DNA of 42,335 nt from an uncultured Bacteroidales bacterium (GTDB lineage: Bacteria; Bacteroidota; Bacteroidia; Bacteroidales; Muribaculaceae), in the NCBI GenBank assembly GCA_900547755.1, contig URIC01000012.1, positions 1-42,335 of the forward strand, given 5' to 3'. Made by a program: the position numbers and the translations under genes. Shown here one piece after another: positions 17,101 to 25,263 of the stretch. Every line of letters begins with the position of its first letter. Positions within the stretch are counted from its first letter, which is position 1. The notes below the pieces were generated by a model that was not told the origin of the DNA, searched no databases, and worked only from the letters and a program-made list of their open reading frames with translations.

Positions 17101-19092
17101 GCGGAGGTCGGCGGTCATGTCTGTGGAGAGGTCGTTTCCCGCGAGGGTTCCTTTGGCCATGAGCGAGAGGTCCAGCATGGGGTTGGAACCTTGCAGGTCA
17201 ATGTCATATTTCTGGCCGGCGAGAGTGGCTTTCAGAGAGAGCGGAGCGAGGTTATTACCTCCATACACCAGGGTCGAGGCATCTGCGTCTATGTGGGTGC
17301 CGGCTCCCTTGACAGTGGGATTGAATCCGGCCCCGTTGGCCGTAAGGGTGCCTGTTATAGTGCCTAAACCGAGCGACGGCATTATTGCGCCGAGGTTAAA
17401 CCTGCGCAGAGTCGCGTCCACGTCATATCGCTCGGCGGTGAGCGATAGAGACCCGTTGAGAGAAGCGTCTCCGGCGCTTGACTTAAGGCTCAGGTCCGCT
17501 TTGTAACTGCGGCCTTTGGCAGCCACGTGCCCTTTTATAGAGAAAGCGGGTACCTTGATTCCCATTGCGGCGAGTTGCTTGCCGAACATCCGGTTCATCA
17601 CCCCTGCGTCCTGCAGGGAGCCGTTCAGATTCAGAGAGGCATCTGTCTTTTGGGGATTCATCGGATTTGCCACATGTCCGTCGGCTTTTAGCGAGAGGAA
17701 ACGGTGTATGCTCAGGGAGAAGCGCTTTAGAACCACATCTGAGACAGTCCCGGTGGCGGCGATATCGAACACTATCGGGTTGCCGTGGGGAAACACGGAG
17801 AGCATAGGTTTCAGTGTGGGCATATATGCGTACAGGTCATCCCAGCCCAAAGAACCGGACAGGTCCAGGGAAACCGGAGCATCTGGGTCAAGGGCCATAA
17901 GTTCATAAGAGACAAGGGCATTGCCTGTAAGCCTGGAGCGGGTTGTGGCGATGTCTATGTCTGAGAATTTAAGGCCGAGTGAGTCGATGGCTATCTCGCC
18001 TGTGCCGGAGGTTATGGCCAGTCCCGAGCGCTCTTTGGCTCTGAGGGCGGTTATGGGAAGCCTTAGGGTGGAGGCCCTGTTGTAGAAGTCCTGCAAGGAA
18101 ATTTCGACATCGGAGGCTTCTATGAACGAAGGGTCAAAACCGGGCTGCGGTGTGGCTCCGTCTACTCCGTAGAAGGCACTCTCAAAGGCCAGATGAGCTT
18201 TTCCCAATCGGATGGTATAGGGAGGCGAGGGAGGCGAAATCGTGTCTATGGGCGCGGGATGTGTGGCTATATATCGGGCTGTGGGCACCACATATCGGGC
18301 TTTCCCTCCGGCTATTTTTACGGAGGCGGCACTTATGTCGTGGCGTTTGAGGTCTATCACCGCCCCGTCCAGGGAGCCTTTACCGACGGTGAGGTCAAGG
18401 TCCTTGACGGTGGGCGGCATGGACATACGGAAACGTACGTTGTCAAGGAGCAGACGATTGGCGGTGATTACCCATTGGGCGGGGGGAGAAGGCACACTGT
18501 CGGGCTTGCTTTTCCACACATTCATCTGCAGCGATACGTCGGCGTCCTTGAGGCGCGGGTCGCGCAAGGCTATCAGCGATTGTTTCAGATTGATGTCGGA
18601 GCCTCCCTCCAGCTCCAGCTCGCCGGCCATGATGCGCATGGTTAGGGATGAGTCTTCGGAGACCATAAGATAGCGCCCCTCGAGCAGACGCATCTTTTTG
18701 ATTTGCGCATCCATGTGCAGCAGGGGGAGCAACTTTACGTCTGCTACCAGTGAACGTGCCTGCACTATCGTGTCCCCTGTCCTGGTTATGACGAGCACCC
18801 CGTCCATTTCCACATCCAATGGCCAGCGCAGCCTAAAACGCTCGGCGCTTATTTTCATTCCGGTCTTTTCCGAGGCGACGTCGCAGGCCACGTCCTTAAG
18901 AAAGTCCTGGACAAAAGGGATGTACACCAGCACCGGCAGCAGAAGGATGCAGACGAAAAAGCCGAGTAAAACTTTGAGCGTACGTCTAAGCCACGTAGGC
19001 TTTATGAGATGCTTGCGTGGCTTTTTGCGAGTGTCGGGAGCGGTTCGCTCCTTCTGCTGCGCCTCGGGAATGTGTCCGTTCTGCTCAGACAT
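14167..19092 (-). CDS. tamB: TamB, translocation and assembly module inner-membrane protein
   Basis: The 1641-residue protein has a basic N terminus, one membrane anchor (about residues 37-57, LKVLLGFFVCILLLPVLVYI), an extremely long periplasmic stretch of repeating beta structure, and a C-terminal TamB/DUF490 domain (about 1250-1580, with GTLYLGKGFARYSVPMIGEK). Such proteins form hydrophobic grooves bridging the two membranes and are linked to outer membrane protein insertion or phospholipid transport. Overlap with tamL by 4 nt supports a shared complex. No clear Bacteroidota promoter is visible in the 126 nt before it. Confidence 0.88.
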   Translation of the reverse strand: MSEQNGHIPEAQQKERTAPDTRKKPRKHLIKPTWLRRTLKVLLGFFVCILLLPVLVYIPFVQDFLKDVACDVASEKTGMKISAERFRLRWPLDVEMDGVLVITRTGDTIVQARSLVADVKLLPLLHMDAQIKKMRLLEGRYLMVSEDSSLTMRIMAGELELEGGSDINLKQSLIALRDPRLKDADVSLQMNVWKSKPDSVPSPPAQWVITANRLLLDNVRFRMSMPPTVKDLDLTVGKGSLDGAVIDLKRHDISAASVKIAGGKARYVVPTARYIATHPAPIDTISPPSPPYTIRLGKAHLAFESAFYGVDGATPQPGFDPSFIEASDVEISLQDFYNRASTLRLPITALRAKERSGLAITSGTGEIAIDSLGLKFSDIDIATTRSRLTGNALVSYELMALDPDAPVSLDLSGSLGWDDLYAYMPTLKPMLSVFPHGNPIVFDIAATGTVSDVVLKRFSLSIHRFLSLKADGHVANPMNPQKTDASLNLNGSLQDAGVMNRMFGKQLAAMGIKVPAFSIKGHVAAKGRSYKADLSLKSSAGDASLNGSLSLTAERYDVDATLRRFNLGAIMPSLGLGTITGTLTANGAGFNPTVKGAGTHIDADASTLVYGGNNLAPLSLKATLAGQKYDIDLQGSNPMLDLSLMAKGTLAGNDLSTDMTADLRHVDLHALGFIDVPCQGAASFDLSGSANLESYHCDLTGGLYDLDWNYADKLYAIPSAFDFDFLSNAAQTGLSLYGDGLNLDFHAASSLRRLTASLPRIMALVARQVDSKQLDMNVISDELPLFTLDLDVDSQGLASHFLEGTGYKFDSLHMALANDSTISGDMKLTGAGNSSLTLDTVTLGLNQRGQMLNYNLHIGNTKENLPAFASVDISGYAGSNRASAFLRQRDSEHKEGYRLGFTAAFLDSVVNLHLTPLNATIAYKPWSVNDDNYIQIGPGKRIQADMTASSGTSSVRLSTPQRTDSLQALQVNIKDLHIEDLLQMNVLAPPITGTVNSDLTLVYRGNAVTGKGYLGVHDLAYDRQRIGDLDFDVQAGMGFTGNTGGKIGMLLDGREVAVFRGYMFNDTIKRQNVKDPTAFELELKEFPLAVANPFLSQEYMQLTGALNGKIKMNGEFSAPLLNGALECDSVGIRIPVASSTLYFQKDNPIVIENNVLRFNDFRLYGMNRKPITVTGKVDASSISDIAIDLSMDGREVALVDNRRRTDEIYGKLFIDLSASARGPLSRLDINADLSVRPATDIYYTYSSADASIQQGNTTDVVRFVRFADSTLNVTADSVQKYTPMNMRIDASLGIINGAKATINLSANGTDKVTLSPYGNLSYTQNYMGDMRLNGTLYLGKGFARYSVPMIGEKTFDFDAGSYVNWSGDLMNPALNIYATDRVKANVQQEGANSRLIYFDVGLSVLGTLSAPKVAFDLSTDDDMTVQNELLSMSADQRQASAMNLLLYNTYTGPGVKANANLSNPLYSFLEGQLNSWAAKNIRGVDLSFGIDQYKQTVNGQNDNTTSYSYQVSKSLFDNRFKIIVGGNYSTDAQADENFAQNLISDISFEYSVKQSENLNMYVRLFRHTGFESILEGEVTETGVGFVMRRKLSSLRSLFRFRHKRRNKPADNDSTPTAAPDSLLVPLSRDSIIITEEHVRKR

Positions 19093-19218
19093 AGTTTAAT
19101 GGAAATAGAGAAGAAGAGAGTCTCAATTAGTAAACACCCGTAAGCGCGTATATGTTGAGGTGACGATTGAAAAAAAGGACGCGAGAAATACAAAAGCAGT
19201 TTATTTGCAGACGGTTTC

Positions 19219-19683
19219 TTAATATTTAAGCGGAGGGAGTCTGTGACGCAATGCGAGAATCAAGAGGAGTGCCACAAGGGCGCCGGAGGCATCGGCGAAC
19301 ATATCCGCCACTTCTGGAGAACGCCCCATGGCCATGGCCTTTTGCAGCCATTCTATCAGGAGTCCGAACAGTGTGGAGCAGAGGGCGCATGACAGTGCGG
19401 TACGGGCAGAGGGTACATGGTGCCGCACTTTGCCGGAGTCTATGTAAAGCATCCATGTGAGGAATCCGAACATGATTGCGTGTACCGCCTTGTCGGCACC
19501 GGGAAACAGGGGCACTTCAAGTTCTCCCATGGGCTGTGGGGCCAGGGTGAGCCATAAGATTAGTCCGACGGTGAGCAATGAGCAAAGTGTCGGCGGCATT
19601 GCGTTTATAAGTCTGTCAATCAATGTAATGGGGGAGTATATGAATCTGAAGATACAGATGTTAAAAACAAGATGCAGGTTCAT
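19219..19683 (-). CDS. VanZ-like integral membrane protein
   Basis: The 154-residue frame encodes about four membrane segments with the VanZ pattern: GADKAVHAIMFGFLTWMLYI, then a helix with LLIEWLQKAMAMGRSPEVAD and MFADASGALVALLLILAL. VanZ homologues are widespread small membrane proteins of poorly known role; VanZ itself raises teicoplanin resistance. The start may instead be Met29 (base 19599), because the stretch 19600-19683 is AT-rich. It is 126 nt upstream of tamB and on the same strand. Confidence 0.75.
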   Translation of the reverse strand: MNLHLVFNICIFRFIYSPITLIDRLINAMPPTLCSLLTVGLILWLTLAPQPMGELEVPLFPGADKAVHAIMFGFLTWMLYIDSGKVRHHVPSARTALSCALCSTLFGLLIEWLQKAMAMGRSPEVADMFADASGALVALLLILALRHRLPPLKY

Positions 19684-19719
19684 GGCTGAATGACGCAGAC
19701 CGATTTATGGAACCCGGCT

Positions 19720-19755
19720 AAAAAAAGTGTGTCGGAGCTGAAGCCCGGACACACT
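19720..19755 (-). terminator. Terminator of tRNA-Leu (minus strand)
   Basis: AGTGTGTC 19726-19733 pairs with GACACACT 19748-19755, extended by GG/CC pairs with one bulge. On the - strand the hairpin is followed by a run of seven T (19726-19720). It lies just beyond the 3' end of tRNA-Leu. Confidence 0.85.
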
Positions 19756-19776
19756 CTGGGTGGTTGTAAAATCAGT

Positions 19777-19860
19777 GCAGAAAGCGGGACTCGAACCCGC
19801 ACGGGACTTTCGTCCCAAAAGATTTTAAGTCTTTCGTGTATACCATTTCACCATTTCTGC
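19777..19860 (-). tRNA. tRNA-Leu (anticodon TAA)
   Basis: Read on the - strand, the 84-nt gene starts GCAGAAATGGTGAAATGG and closes with a 7-bp acceptor stem (GCAGAAA/TTTCTGC). The anticodon stem AAAGA/TCTTT encloses CTTAAAA with anticodon TAA. A long variable arm (GGGAC GAAA GTCCC) marks a class II leucine tRNA. The T arm is GCGGG TTCGAGT CCCGC. CCA is not encoded (the next base is A, then CTGAT). Confidence 0.97.
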
Positions 19861-19892
19861 ATCGACTGAGGCCAAGACCTCGAAAGCATCGG

Positions 19893-19923
19893 CAAAGTTA
19901 CAAAAAAAACTCCATACCGCCAA
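19893..19923 (-). promoter_or_regulatory. Promoter of tRNA-Leu
   Basis: On the - strand TAACTTTG (19900-19893) has TTG exactly 20 nt upstream (19923-19921). Start of transcription would fall about 25 nt before the mature tRNA 5' end. Confidence 0.8.
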
Positions 19924-19965
19924 ATATGAAGAAATCCGGACATGGAACGTGACCGGGGAGTTGGT

Positions 19966-20715
19966 TCAGAGGGTCAGTCTCCCTTCGTCATTGTACGAGT
20001 AGTAAGCGTGCGGAGACACTATTATGTGGTCCAGCATACTTATTTCCAGTAGTTTGCAGGCGTTGAGGCAGCGTCGGGTTATTTCGTCGTCCTGGCGGGA
20101 TGGGCGCATCGTGCCGGAAGGATGGTTGTGGCACAGGGCTATGGCCGTGGCATTCTCCACCAGCACCTCCTTCATAATCACTTTGATGTCGAACAATGTG
20201 GAGGTCCAACCTCCTTTGCCGGCCTGGAAGAGCTTGACTACCCGGTGTTTGTTGTCCATGATTACAACCCATATTTCCTCGTGGGGCAGATGGGCTATGC
20301 GGGGCTTGATAACGGCGTATAGGTCTTTGGAACTCATTACGGATGGCAGCTCGGCCGGCTCTTCGCTGTTGTATCGGCGTATCAGCTCCATCACGGCCTC
20401 CACCTGTATGGCCTTGGTCTTGCCAAGGCCTTTTATCTGCATCAGCTCCGCGCGTGTACGCCGTTCCAGATAGGTGAGACGGTTGTTGCTGGCCGCCATC
20501 ATGTCGCGGGTCAGTTTGGTGACGGGATTTCCTATGGAGCCGGTGCGCAGTACCAGGGCCCAGAGGTCTGCCACGGATAGTGCGCCGCAGCCCAGCCGCT
20601 CGGCACGTTCACGCGGCTGGTCTTCTTCACACATATCCTTCACCTTGGGCAACACGGGTTTCGGCTCACTGGCTGCTCCGGGTCCGGATTCTGTATGTGA
20701 CTCTTTTATAATCAT
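19966..20715 (-). CDS. radC: RadC-family JAB/MPN domain protein
   Basis: The 249-residue protein has the N-terminal helix-hairpin-helix region (LMQIKGLGKTKAIQVEAVME, about 89-108) and the C-terminal JAMM metalloprotease-like core: Glu in HEEIWVVIMDN, HNHPSG and the Asp in SRQDDE. The family (UPF0758) is annotated as DNA repair, but its biochemical role is unresolved. It starts 4 nt after the glycosyltransferase stop and is the last gene of the efp operon. Confidence 0.92.
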   Translation of the reverse strand: MIIKESHTESGPGAASEPKPVLPKVKDMCEEDQPRERAERLGCGALSVADLWALVLRTGSIGNPVTKLTRDMMAASNNRLTYLERRTRAELMQIKGLGKTKAIQVEAVMELIRRYNSEEPAELPSVMSSKDLYAVIKPRIAHLPHEEIWVVIMDNKHRVVKLFQAGKGGWTSTLFDIKVIMKEVLVENATAIALCHNHPSGTMRPSRQDDEITRRCLNACKLLEISMLDHIIVSPHAYYSYNDEGRLTL

Positions 20716-20719
20716 GGGG

Positions 20720-21742
20720 TCACTTGCCTCGTCGCATCTCTATCTCCTGCGCCTCGTCGCGGCCGTGGCGCAACAGTATTTTCCAGACGTATGCACGGAT
20801 AAAGCCGGTGCCGTAACCGAGAAGCTGAGTGAGTGAGGTCATTATTCCTAATGAGCCGATTTTCAGACTCCTGGTGTTGATGATGCCTGCTATCCACACA
20901 GCCAGCAGGTAAGCGGCCAATGGGAGGATGCTCCACCAGCGCCATAAGACGGAGAGCAGGACAAGGGCAAAGGAACCGAGAGTAAACACTGCCGGAAGGG
21001 TATGTACCGGCTTCATGGAACCGGGGTAGAGCAGTTTCAGTGTGATGCGGCTCATGCCGAACACATGTACCTGCCGCCAGAATTTGCGCAGGTCCACAGG
21101 ACGCTTGTGGTAGACGTAGACGGGACGGAACAGATTGATCGAGAATCCTGCGAGGCGGATTCGGGTACTCATGTCTATGTCCTCGCTGAACATCTCCCGG
21201 AAGCCACCGACTTTCTCGTACACGCGGCGCGAGAATCCCATGTTGAAAGTGCGGGGCACGAACTTCTCCATCTGCACCTTGCCGCCGCGTATGCCGCCGG
21301 TGGTGAGGAACGAGGTCATGGAGTAGTTTATGGCCTTCTGGATGTCGGTGAAGGAGGCGTGTGCGGAGTCCGGCCCCCCGAAGCAGTCGGTGTAATGCTC
21401 TTTGAGACATTTCCGTAGCGTGGCTATGTACCCGGGAGGCAAAATACAGTCAGAGTCGACGAAAATCAAGTAATTTCCGTCGGCTCTGTCTATTCCGTAG
21501 TTGCGGGCTATGGAGCGCCCTTCGTTGTCTTTGTAGAAATATTTTATGTCCAGACATGGACTGTACTCTTTGACGACACGTCGACAGGGCAGGGTGGAAC
21601 CGTCTTCCACTATCACTGTCTCGAAGTCGCGGTCTGTCTGGGCCTTAAGGCTTTCCAACAGGTCGGCCACCTCGGCCTCGCGGTTGTAGACCGGAACGAT
21701 GATGGAGAGGCGCGGTGCTTCAGCCGGGGTGCGGGGGGTCAT
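20720..21742 (-). CDS. Family 2 glycosyltransferase with C-terminal membrane helices
   Basis: The 340-residue enzyme has the GT-A fold signature: LSIIVPVYNREAEV at the N terminus, EGRSIARNYGIDRA, the DxD-type FVDSDCILPP and the acidic EDIDMSTRIRLAGF. About three membrane helices lie between residues 245 and 330. Such enzymes transfer sugars from nucleotide donors to lipid-linked or envelope glycans. The acceptor cannot be told. It lies 18 nt after efp and 4 nt before radC, so it is in one operon with both. Confidence 0.9.
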   Translation of the reverse strand: MTPRTPAEAPRLSIIVPVYNREAEVADLLESLKAQTDRDFETVIVEDGSTLPCRRVVKEYSPCLDIKYFYKDNEGRSIARNYGIDRADGNYLIFVDSDCILPPGYIATLRKCLKEHYTDCFGGPDSAHASFTDIQKAINYSMTSFLTTGGIRGGKVQMEKFVPRTFNMGFSRRVYEKVGGFREMFSEDIDMSTRIRLAGFSINLFRPVYVYHKRPVDLRKFWRQVHVFGMSRITLKLLYPGSMKPVHTLPAVFTLGSFALVLLSVLWRWWSILPLAAYLLAVWIAGIINTRSLKIGSLGIMTSLTQLLGYGTGFIRAYVWKILLRHGRDEAQEIEMRRGK

Positions 21743-21760
21743 GGTCGGAAAGGATGTATG

Positions 21761-22327
21761 TCAGGCTTTGATACGGCTTACGTAGGAACCGTCACGTGTG
21801 TCAACCTCGATGAACTCGCCCTCGTTTACGAACAGGGGCACACGTACGGTGGCGCCGGTCTCCACGGTGGCGGGTTTCAGTGTGTTGGTGGCTGTGTCGC
21901 CCTTAAGGCCGGGTTCGGTGTATGTGATTTTGAGTACTGTCTTGGTAGGCATCTCGGCGTAGAGAACGGTTTCGGTGGAGGCGTCGCTCACTACCTCCAC
22001 TATGTCGCCCTCCTTCATGAAGGCTGCGCCGGTGACGAGCTCCTTGCTGATGGGCACCTGGTCGAAGGTCTCCTGGTTCATGAAGATGTCGTCGCCGCCC
22101 TCGCTGTACAGGAACTGGTAGGGACGACGCTCCACGCGCACGTCTTCCAGTTTCTCGCCGATGTTGAAGCGACGCTCCAGCACACGGCCGTCTACCACGT
22201 CTTTGAGTTTGGTGCGCATGAATGTGTTGCCCTTGCCGGGTTTTACATGCAGGAATTCAATCACGAAATACAGGCGGCCATCCATGCGGATGCAAGTGCC
22301 GTTTTTAATGTCTTGAGCGTTAATCAT
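21761..22327 (-). CDS. efp: Elongation factor P
   Basis: The 188-residue protein has the three-domain EF-P layout. It starts MINAQDIKNGTCIRMDGRL and has the conserved loop KPGKGNTFMRTK, where Lys32 is the position normally modified. It ends with the OB-domain sequence VRVPLFVNEGEFIEVDTRDG. EF-P rescues ribosomes stalled on polyproline, relevant here because several neighbours encode proline-rich tails. It has its own promoter and about a 100-nt leader. Confidence 0.97.
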   Translation of the reverse strand: MINAQDIKNGTCIRMDGRLYFVIEFLHVKPGKGNTFMRTKLKDVVDGRVLERRFNIGEKLEDVRVERRPYQFLYSEGGDDIFMNQETFDQVPISKELVTGAAFMKEGDIVEVVSDASTETVLYAEMPTKTVLKITYTEPGLKGDTATNTLKPATVETGATVRVPLFVNEGEFIEVDTRDGSYVSRIKA

Positions 22328-22431
22328 TTGAAATATAAAGCGTTATATGTTTCTGTATAGATTGCGTCCAGGCGTTTCCTTTTGTGGGATGTGCCGCCCT
22401 TTCCCCAGGCAGGGATTGCGCAACGCGCCTG

Positions 22432-22462
22432 CAAAGTTACGAAAAATTTCGTGTCAGGGCAA
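22432..22462 (-). promoter_or_regulatory. Promoter of the efp-glycosyltransferase-radC operon
   Basis: On the - strand TAACTTTG (22439-22432) lies 20 nt downstream of TTTG (22463-22460). This is a full match to the Bacteroidota housekeeping consensus. Confidence 0.8.
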
Positions 22463-22503
22463 ATTTGCCTCCTCTAATGTGCTGACATTTGGATATTTTT
22501 GGT

Positions 22504-22511
22504 TAGTTTTG
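22504..22511 (+). promoter_or_regulatory. Promoter -7 element of the 5'-nucleotidase gene
   Basis: TAGTTTTG at 22504-22511 matches TAnnTTTG and lies 40 nt before the ATG at 22552. A TTTG upstream is only 12 nt away, so the -33 element is weak. Confidence 0.55.
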
Positions 22512-22551
22512 CAGTGAAAAACTGTTTTAAGTCATATAGAATAGATGAGAT

Positions 22552-24108
22552 ATGAATAAAATCTGGAGAGGATTGGCCCTGACTTTAGTGGTCTGCGCTG
22601 CCATGGCGAGTGCCCGCGACCTTGTGATTCTGCATACCAACGATACCCATTCCCACGTAGAAGCTGAAAATGGTATCGGGGGTGTTTTACAGCGCAAGGC
22701 GCTGATTGACAGCGTACGTCGCGCCGAAAAGAATGTGCTGTTGATAGATGCCGGCGACATAGTGCAAGGTACCTTGTATTTCAAGCTGTTTGGCGGACAG
22801 GTGGAGTACCCGCTTATGGACATGATGGGGTATGACGTGCAGATTATAGGCAACCATGAGCTGGATAACGGGTTGGACGAGCTTGCCAGGTATTACAAGC
22901 GCAAGGGCGCCGCTAAACTTTCGGCGAACTACGACTTTTCCGATACTCCCCTCAAAGGGGTGTTCGACCCGTATATAATCAGGAAAATAGATGGCAGGAA
23001 AGTCGGAATAATGGGTCTGAACCTTGACCCCGACGGGATTGTAAGCCCGCAGAACTATCGCGGCGTCAAGTATTCGGATATTATCGGCACGGCCAACGCC
23101 ACTGCGGCGAAGCTCCGTTCCCTGGGTTGCGAGCTGGTGATTGCCGTCACGCATATCGGCTATTCCGATGACTCCGGTGCCGGACGCACCACCGATGTAG
23201 ATTTGGCGAAGGCTTCCAAAGGAATAGACATAATCATCAGCGGCCATTCCCATGAGCTGGTGAGTCCCGACACTCCCGAGCGTCCCAATGTGTTCAGCAA
23301 CGCCGACGGAAAACCGGTACTCGTGGAGCAGACAGGACGCTATGGAGCCAATCTCGGTTATATAAAGGTGGACCTGGACGGCGGGAAGCCGGTGGTGGAG
23401 GAAGCCCGCATGATTCCCGTAGTGGGTCAGAACTCCGCGAAATTCGACAAAAAGATAGAGCGCTTCATCGCCCCGTACACCCATATAGTGGATTCTATAA
23501 ATGCACGCCGGATAGCCGTTTGCGATGTCAGTATGCGCAACACCAAGCAGTACGCCACCTCCGTTTTGCTTTCCAATTTCACTGCCGACGCGGTGCAGCA
23601 GTACGCTGTGAGTGTGGCTGACTCCATTTCCCTGCCGGGCGGAGTGGACCTGACGGTGGTGAACAGCGGTGGCATACGTCTGCCTATGGACAAGGGCGCC
23701 ATTACCGAGGGGCAGATTCTGTCCACATATCCCTTCACCAATTATGTGGAGATTGTAACCATGCCGGGTTCGGCGCTTACCGAGGTGCTGAGCCAGGCCG
23801 CCTTGCAGAAAGGGCAGGCGGTGAGTGAAGGCGTGTGGATAGGCCTGAATGAGGCGGGAGACAAGGTGGAGTCTATACTTGTGAACGGACAGCCGGTTGA
23901 CCCTGCCGCTCAGTACAACGTGGCCACTCTTGACTATCTGGCGCTCGGCGGCGATTACCTCAGTGCCTTTAAACAGGCCAGGAGTGTGTGGAAAGACAGC
24001 AAAGAGCTGTGCGCTCCTATGATGCGATATGTCGTCGACTTGGGACGTGCGGGAATACCTGTCAATCCGGACCCGCGTCCGCGAATAGTCACTGTCAAGC
24101 GTTTCTGA
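22552..24108 (+). CDS. Periplasmic 5'-nucleotidase/metallophosphoesterase (UshA type)
   Basis: The 518-residue protein has a signal peptide (residues 1-21) and an N-terminal metallophosphatase domain with the metal ligands LHTNDTHSH (28-36), DAGD (66-69), GNHELD (100-105) and ISGHSHELV. The C-terminal 5'-nucleotidase domain contains VVNSGGIRLP and YPFTNYVEIVTMPGSAL. The enzyme should release phosphate from nucleotides or related sugar nucleotides outside the inner membrane. The exact substrate is not readable. The GH3 lipoprotein follows after 6 nt. Confidence 0.92.
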   Translation: MNKIWRGLALTLVVCAAMASARDLVILHTNDTHSHVEAENGIGGVLQRKALIDSVRRAEKNVLLIDAGDIVQGTLYFKLFGGQVEYPLMDMMGYDVQIIGNHELDNGLDELARYYKRKGAAKLSANYDFSDTPLKGVFDPYIIRKIDGRKVGIMGLNLDPDGIVSPQNYRGVKYSDIIGTANATAAKLRSLGCELVIAVTHIGYSDDSGAGRTTDVDLAKASKGIDIIISGHSHELVSPDTPERPNVFSNADGKPVLVEQTGRYGANLGYIKVDLDGGKPVVEEARMIPVVGQNSAKFDKKIERFIAPYTHIVDSINARRIAVCDVSMRNTKQYATSVLLSNFTADAVQQYAVSVADSISLPGGVDLTVVNSGGIRLPMDKGAITEGQILSTYPFTNYVEIVTMPGSALTEVLSQAALQKGQAVSEGVWIGLNEAGDKVESILVNGQPVDPAAQYNVATLDYLALGGDYLSAFKQARSVWKDSKELCAPMMRYVVDLGRAGIPVNPDPRPRIVTVKRF

Positions 24109-24114
24109 ACCTGT

Positions 24115-25257
24115 ATGGCCGTCCGTTCCCGCTCTCTGATTCCGCTGCTATGCGCTTGTGCGTTCTGTATTTCGACAGGATGTTCCCGGAGCGCGGATTC
24201 CGGTTCGGGTGCCGCGCAATCCCCGGCGGACGGGAGTAAGGACCTTACGGCGGAGGCCACGGCATGGGCTGACTCCGTGATGCGCGACATGACTGTCGAA
24301 CAGATGGCCGGTCAGCTCGTTATGCCGGCCACGTACGCCAGTGCGGACCCTGTCACCCTACGTCTGCTGCGCAGCTATGTGATGGACTCCAAGGTGGGAG
24401 GCGTGGCCTTTCATAAGGGCGACACGCTCTCTATGCGCATCCTTTCCGACTCCATTTCCCGCATGAGCGGCATACCTCTGTTTTTAGCTATCGATGCGGA
24501 GAACGGTCTCGGAATGAGGCTTAAGGACGCCACCGCTTATCCGTTGAACTGCGAGCTTACGGATGCCACGGAACAGAGTATGTACGACTACGGGGCGGCG
24601 GTAGGCGCCGAATGTGAGGCTGTAGGCATAAATATGGTCTTCGGGCCGGTGCTCGATGTGGTTCCCGGTCCCGGATGGTATATGTACAAACGCTCGTTAG
24701 GTTCCGAACCACAACGTGTGGCGGACCTCGGAATGGCATACGCGCGTGGCCTGGAAGATGCCGGAATAATGCCGGTGGCGAAACATTTTCCCGGCTACGG
24801 CCACACCCGCACCGACCCGCACGTATGGCTCCCTGTGATAGACCGTACGGCCGAGGAGTTAAGTAAAACGGATTTGCTCCCTTTCCGCAGATATGTGGAC
24901 TATGGCTTCCCTGCCCTGATGGCGGCGCATGTGGCTGTCCCTGCACTCACAGGTGATTCTCTGCCGGCGGATTTTTCCGAAAAGTTGATTGAAGGGCTGT
25001 TGCGCGAGCAGATGCGTTTCCCCGGACTTGTGATTTCCGATGCCGTCAACATGGGGGCCGTGAAGAGTATCGGCTCATCGGAGTCTCCGGCGGTGCTGGC
25101 GCTCCTTGCCGGTGTGGACATAATACTTGCGCCTTCCGACACGCGCCGCGCTATCGGCGACATAGTGGATGCCGTAAAGAGCGGGCTTTTATCCGCCGAC
25201 CTGCTTCGCGAGCACGTTCACAGGGTTCTTTTCTACAAATATCTGAGTTTCCTCTGA
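24115..25257 (+). CDS. Glycoside hydrolase family 3 lipoprotein (NagZ-like beta-N-acetylhexosaminidase)
   Basis: The 380-residue protein has a lipoprotein signal (STGC, Cys23). The GH3 core contains AIDAENGLGMRL, then KHFPGYGHTRTDPHVWLP from Lys223, the NagZ-type motif whose Asp-His pair serves as general acid. Asp309 in VISDAVNMGAV matches the catalytic nucleophile. NagZ-type enzymes cleave GlcNAc from muropeptides. The lipoprotein form suggests action at the outer membrane or in the periplasm. It is co-transcribed with the 5'-nucleotidase. The stop is 6 nt from the convergent ung stop. Confidence 0.88.
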   Translation: MAVRSRSLIPLLCACAFCISTGCSRSADSGSGAAQSPADGSKDLTAEATAWADSVMRDMTVEQMAGQLVMPATYASADPVTLRLLRSYVMDSKVGGVAFHKGDTLSMRILSDSISRMSGIPLFLAIDAENGLGMRLKDATAYPLNCELTDATEQSMYDYGAAVGAECEAVGINMVFGPVLDVVPGPGWYMYKRSLGSEPQRVADLGMAYARGLEDAGIMPVAKHFPGYGHTRTDPHVWLPVIDRTAEELSKTDLLPFRRYVDYGFPALMAAHVAVPALTGDSLPADFSEKLIEGLLREQMRFPGLVISDAVNMGAVKSIGSSESPAVLALLAGVDIILAPSDTRRAIGDIVDAVKSGLLSADLLREHVHRVLFYKYLSFL

Positions 25258-25263
25258 CTGCGG